Assembly: GCA_027489415.1 (NCBI GenBank)
Contig: JAIXZU010000028.1
Coordinates: 1 to 8,514, forward strand
Length of the DNA stretch: 8,514 nucleotides
Direction of reading: 5' to 3'
From: Alphaproteobacteria bacterium
GTDB taxonomy: Bacteria; Pseudomonadota; Alphaproteobacteria; UBA2136; UBA6156
Part shown: positions 7,226-8,514 of the stretch, one piece after another
Layout: the number at the start of each line of letters is the position of its first letter
How positions within the stretch are numbered: position 1 is the first letter of the stretch
The notes under the pieces: generated by a model
Told to the model about the DNA's origin: nothing
The model's input: the letters and a program-made list of their open reading frames with translations, nothing else
The model's database searches: none
Translations under genes and position numbers: made by a program

Positions 7226-7298
7226 CTGAGATAAGCTCTCTCAAGTGGATATTTTTGCAATAAAGCTATTGTATTCTTAAAGAATTAACCTATCTCAG
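7226..7298 (+). promoter_or_regulatory. Possible structured leader between the antiporter and pnuC
   Basis: The 154-base gap 7193-7346 contains no gene and is about 32-33% GC in its two hand-counted rows (7201-7320). CTGAGATA (7226-7233) is perfectly complementary to TATCTCAG (7291-7298). Between them lies a hairpin TGCAATA/TATTGTA with one G-U pair and an AAGC loop (7256-7273). TGAGA (7227-7231) can instead pair locally with TCTCA (7239-7243), which is exclusive with the long-range helix. The layout recalls a switchable leader, but it matches no riboswitch class I can recognise and could be chance in AT-rich DNA. No convincing terminator for the antiporter or promoter for pnuC was found in this gap. 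Confidence 0.3.
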
Positions 7299-7308
7299 AA
7301 AATGTGAA

Positions 7309-7327
7309 AAGGCGCACTTCGCGCCTT
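7309..7327. repeat. GC-rich hairpin just upstream of the pnuC ribosome binding site
   Basis: AAGGCGC (7309-7315), loop ACTTC and GCGCCTT (7321-7327) form a perfect 7-bp stem ending eight bases before the pnuC GGAG (7336-7339). On the plus strand no T-run follows. On the minus strand the stem is followed by TTTT, so it looks like a weak terminator facing the other way. It could also influence ribosome access to pnuC. Confidence 0.5.
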
Positions 7328-7346
7328 CAAACTATGGAGCATCGAC

Positions 7347-8231
7347 ATGTCCTTTCTTTACGCGGCCATTCTGGCCGCCGTCACTCTGGGCGTCGGTTAC
7401 GCCCAACAGCGTCTCTACCCCCACGAGCGTGGGGTTCCCATCTACTGGTGGGCCCTCTCAGCTGCCGGCATCATCGGGTGGGCGGCCCTGCTTGGCAGCA
7501 TGCCCAGCTACAACCTGGCCAGCATGGGCGAAGCCTTCGTCACAGCAGTCTCCAGTCCGACCGACCTTGTTGCGGCTATCTTCCCCGACGTTCTGAACGG
7601 CATCCTCATGCTAGTCGGCATCGCCGCCGCCATCATGACGATCCGCCAGATCATTCTGGCCTGGCCCCTTGGCGCCGCCCTCTCGGTGGTCCTGTTCATT
7701 CAGGCCTATCGTGAAGGCGAACAAGTAGAAATGCTCCTTCAGGTCTTCTTCCTGATCACCCAGTTCTATGGCTGGGCCTACTGGATGCAGCACTCCCGAG
7801 CACTGTCCAGCAAGCGCAGCGACGGCTTCAAGTCGTGGTTCGACATCTCGGTCTACCCCGAGACTTCGGCAGCCGCCCGCCTCAAGCACGCTACGTCCTT
7901 CGACATCGGCTTCGCCGTGATGATCGTCCTGGCCCTCGCCAACCTCTTCGGCTTCCTGTTCGCAGGAAACGAGAGCGGCGCTGGCGCCCATGGCCTGCTC
8001 ATCAGCAGCGCCATCGTCGCTCAGTTGCTCAATGCGCGTAAGCATTGGTTCGGCTGGGCCATGTGGGCAGTGGTCAATTTCATCGGCTGCGGCGTATACG
8101 CTGCGGAAGGCGACGTGGCCTCCACCGGCATCTCGCTGGTCTTCCTCGTCATCAGCCTCTACGGTCTGGTGAAGTGGGATACGCTGGCCATCCAGCAGGC
8201 CAAAGCCGGCCTGAAGAGCGAAATCGTCTGA
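7347..8231 (+). CDS. pnuC: PnuC-family transporter (probable nicotinamide riboside or related vitamin uptake)
   Basis: PnuC proteins are inner-membrane facilitators that import nicotinamide riboside for NAD salvage; close relatives carry thiamine or riboflavin. The 294-residue protein is strongly hydrophobic. The family core runs from about residue 80: a helix LNGILMLVGIAAAIM (83-97), WPLG (106-109), the hallmark QFYGWAYW (139-146), a polar loop (148-185), a further helix (187-206), WFGWAMWAVVNFIG (234-247, with W237, W240 and N244) and the terminal YGLVKW (272-277). Residues 1-75 add about two extra membrane segments before the core, so the protein is longer than most PnuC proteins I know. 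The ATG at 7347 has GGAG seven bases upstream. Fifty-three of the first 68 codons end in G or C, against 22 of the first 50 in the preceding antiporter, which suggests a different origin. No NR kinase, NadR or known vitamin riboswitch is visible, so the substrate is not settled. The family call is firm. Confidence 0.85.
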   Translation: MSFLYAAILAAVTLGVGYAQQRLYPHERGVPIYWWALSAAGIIGWAALLGSMPSYNLASMGEAFVTAVSSPTDLVAAIFPDVLNGILMLVGIAAAIMTIRQIILAWPLGAALSVVLFIQAYREGEQVEMLLQVFFLITQFYGWAYWMQHSRALSSKRSDGFKSWFDISVYPETSAAARLKHATSFDIGFAVMIVLALANLFGFLFAGNESGAGAHGLLISSAIVAQLLNARKHWFGWAMWAVVNFIGCGVYAAEGDVASTGISLVFLVISLYGLVKWDTLAIQQAKAGLKSEIV

Positions 8232-8247
8232 CGCGCCTGCGTCAGAC
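8226..8247 (+). repeat. Perfect inverted repeat spanning the pnuC stop codon
   Basis: GTCTGACGC (8226-8234) and GCGTCAGAC (8239-8247) are perfect 9-bp arms around a GCCT loop. The pnuC TGA (8229-8231) lies inside the left arm. No T-run follows, so it is not itself a terminator. A second stem, the true terminator, begins six bases later. It may stabilise the mRNA 3' end or bind a protein. Confidence 0.75.
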
Positions 8248-8252
8248 AAAAC

Positions 8253-8284
8253 AAAGCGGGGCAACCAATGGTTGCCCCGCTTTT
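8253..8284 (+). terminator. Strong, probably bidirectional intrinsic terminator
   Basis: A 14-bp perfect stem (8253-8266 with 8270-8283, core GCGGGGCAACC/GGTTGCCCCGC) closes an AAT loop and is followed by TTTT (8281-8284) and CTT. In the opposite direction the stem is followed by TTTGTTTTG, so it can also end transcription of the convergent gene whose stop is at 8301-8303. Confidence 0.92.
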
Positions 8285-8300
8285 CTTCGTCATTCAGTCC

Positions 8301-8514
8301 TCAAGCCGCTACGGGCGGCTTCAGAACAATAAGGTGCTTGGCATCCCGAATGAACTCAGTGCCAAACTTGTGAGTGGCACCAAATCGATCTTGGTAACCA
8401 ACAAGCAGCAAATTCTGCAGCCTCAGCAATCGGCCTGCACACTCAAGCCACGCTTCACCATTTTGGCCGTCGTGAGGAATCTGTGCAAGGTCAGCCCCAT
8501 CCTTCTGGAAAAAG
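8301..8514 (-). CDS. C-terminal fragment of an unidentified protein
   Basis: A minus-strand frame stays open from the right edge (first full codon at 8511-8513) for 70 codons to TGA at 8301-8303. It ends in a charged and hydrophobic mix that reads like a normal soluble protein tail, for example GRLLRLQNLLLVGYQDRFG and the ending HLIVLKPPVAA. The shared terminator at 8253-8284 begins about 17 bases beyond the stop in its direction, which supports a real convergent gene. I do not recognise the family, and the N-terminal part and start are outside the window. The two hand-counted rows here are about 48 and 53% GC, lower than pnuC and closer to the rest of the window. Confidence 0.55.
   Translation of the reverse strand, partial: FFQKDGADLAQIPHDGQNGEAWLECAGRLLRLQNLLLVGYQDRFGATHKFGTEFIRDAKHLIVLKPPVAA

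Noticed and set aside
7193..7346. A TPP riboswitch before pnuC, suggested by the CTGAGA at 7226.
   Set aside because: The rest of the TPP core (the downstream CCTGATCTGG-like and AATACCAGCG-like segments) is missing. The CTGAGA hexamer alone is not evidence.
7611..8264. A 217-codon minus-strand open frame opposite pnuC.
   Set aside because: It is rich in Asp, Glu, Gly and His, as expected for the complement of a GC-rich membrane protein gene. It also starts within the terminator region and has no family resemblance.
8226..8284. An integron attC-type recombination site after pnuC.
   Set aside because: The required RYYYAAC and GTTRRRY core sites are absent. The second stem is a normal intrinsic terminator with a T-run.

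Overview
The window reads as a chromosomal segment of a Gram-negative bacterium. A proteobacterium is likely, because it carries a textbook divergent oxyR/katG pair whose OxyR has both redox cysteines at the E. coli positions. I cannot name a genus. Base composition is mixed: coding regions range from about 42 to 72% GC in hand-counted 60-base rows, and intergenic DNA is AT-rich. I see no rRNA, tRNA, insertion sequence, CRISPR array or prophage signature.

Layout, left to right. (1) Minus strand, 1-1737: an eno-gpmA operon for the two lower-glycolysis steps 3-PG to 2-PG to PEP. gpmA is cut by the left edge. Its Shine-Dalgarno sequence overlaps the eno stop codon. (2) Minus strand, 1850-2749: oxyR, the peroxide-sensing LysR-type regulator. 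(3) A 92-base divergent intergenic region, 2750-2841, with a tandem OxyR-type operator that covers the oxyR -10 element and abuts the katG promoter. (4) Plus strand, 2842-5010: katG, a full-length catalase-peroxidase with all active-site residues, followed by a strong intrinsic terminator. (5) Plus strand, 5114-7192: a CPA1 (NhaP-type) Na+/H+ antiporter with a long cytoplasmic tail. (6) An AT-rich leader, 7193-7346, with possible competing RNA helices. (7) Plus strand, 7347-8231: a PnuC-family vitamin or nicotinamide riboside transporter with an N-terminal extension and much more G/C-ending codons than the antiporter before it, followed by an inverted repeat over its stop codon and a strong terminator. 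(8) Minus strand at the right edge: the C-terminal 70 codons of an unidentified gene.

Functionally, oxyR and katG form a self-contained peroxide-defence module. OxyR sits upstream of and co-oriented with eno-gpmA, with no clear terminator between them, so some transcriptional read-through into glycolysis is possible. The antiporter and the PnuC-family gene look like independent transport units. The most unusual stretch is the pnuC block (about 7305-8290), with its composition shift, structured flanks and atypical N terminus. I found nothing that justifies claiming a new multi-gene system. The findings are regulatory and structural details worth testing.
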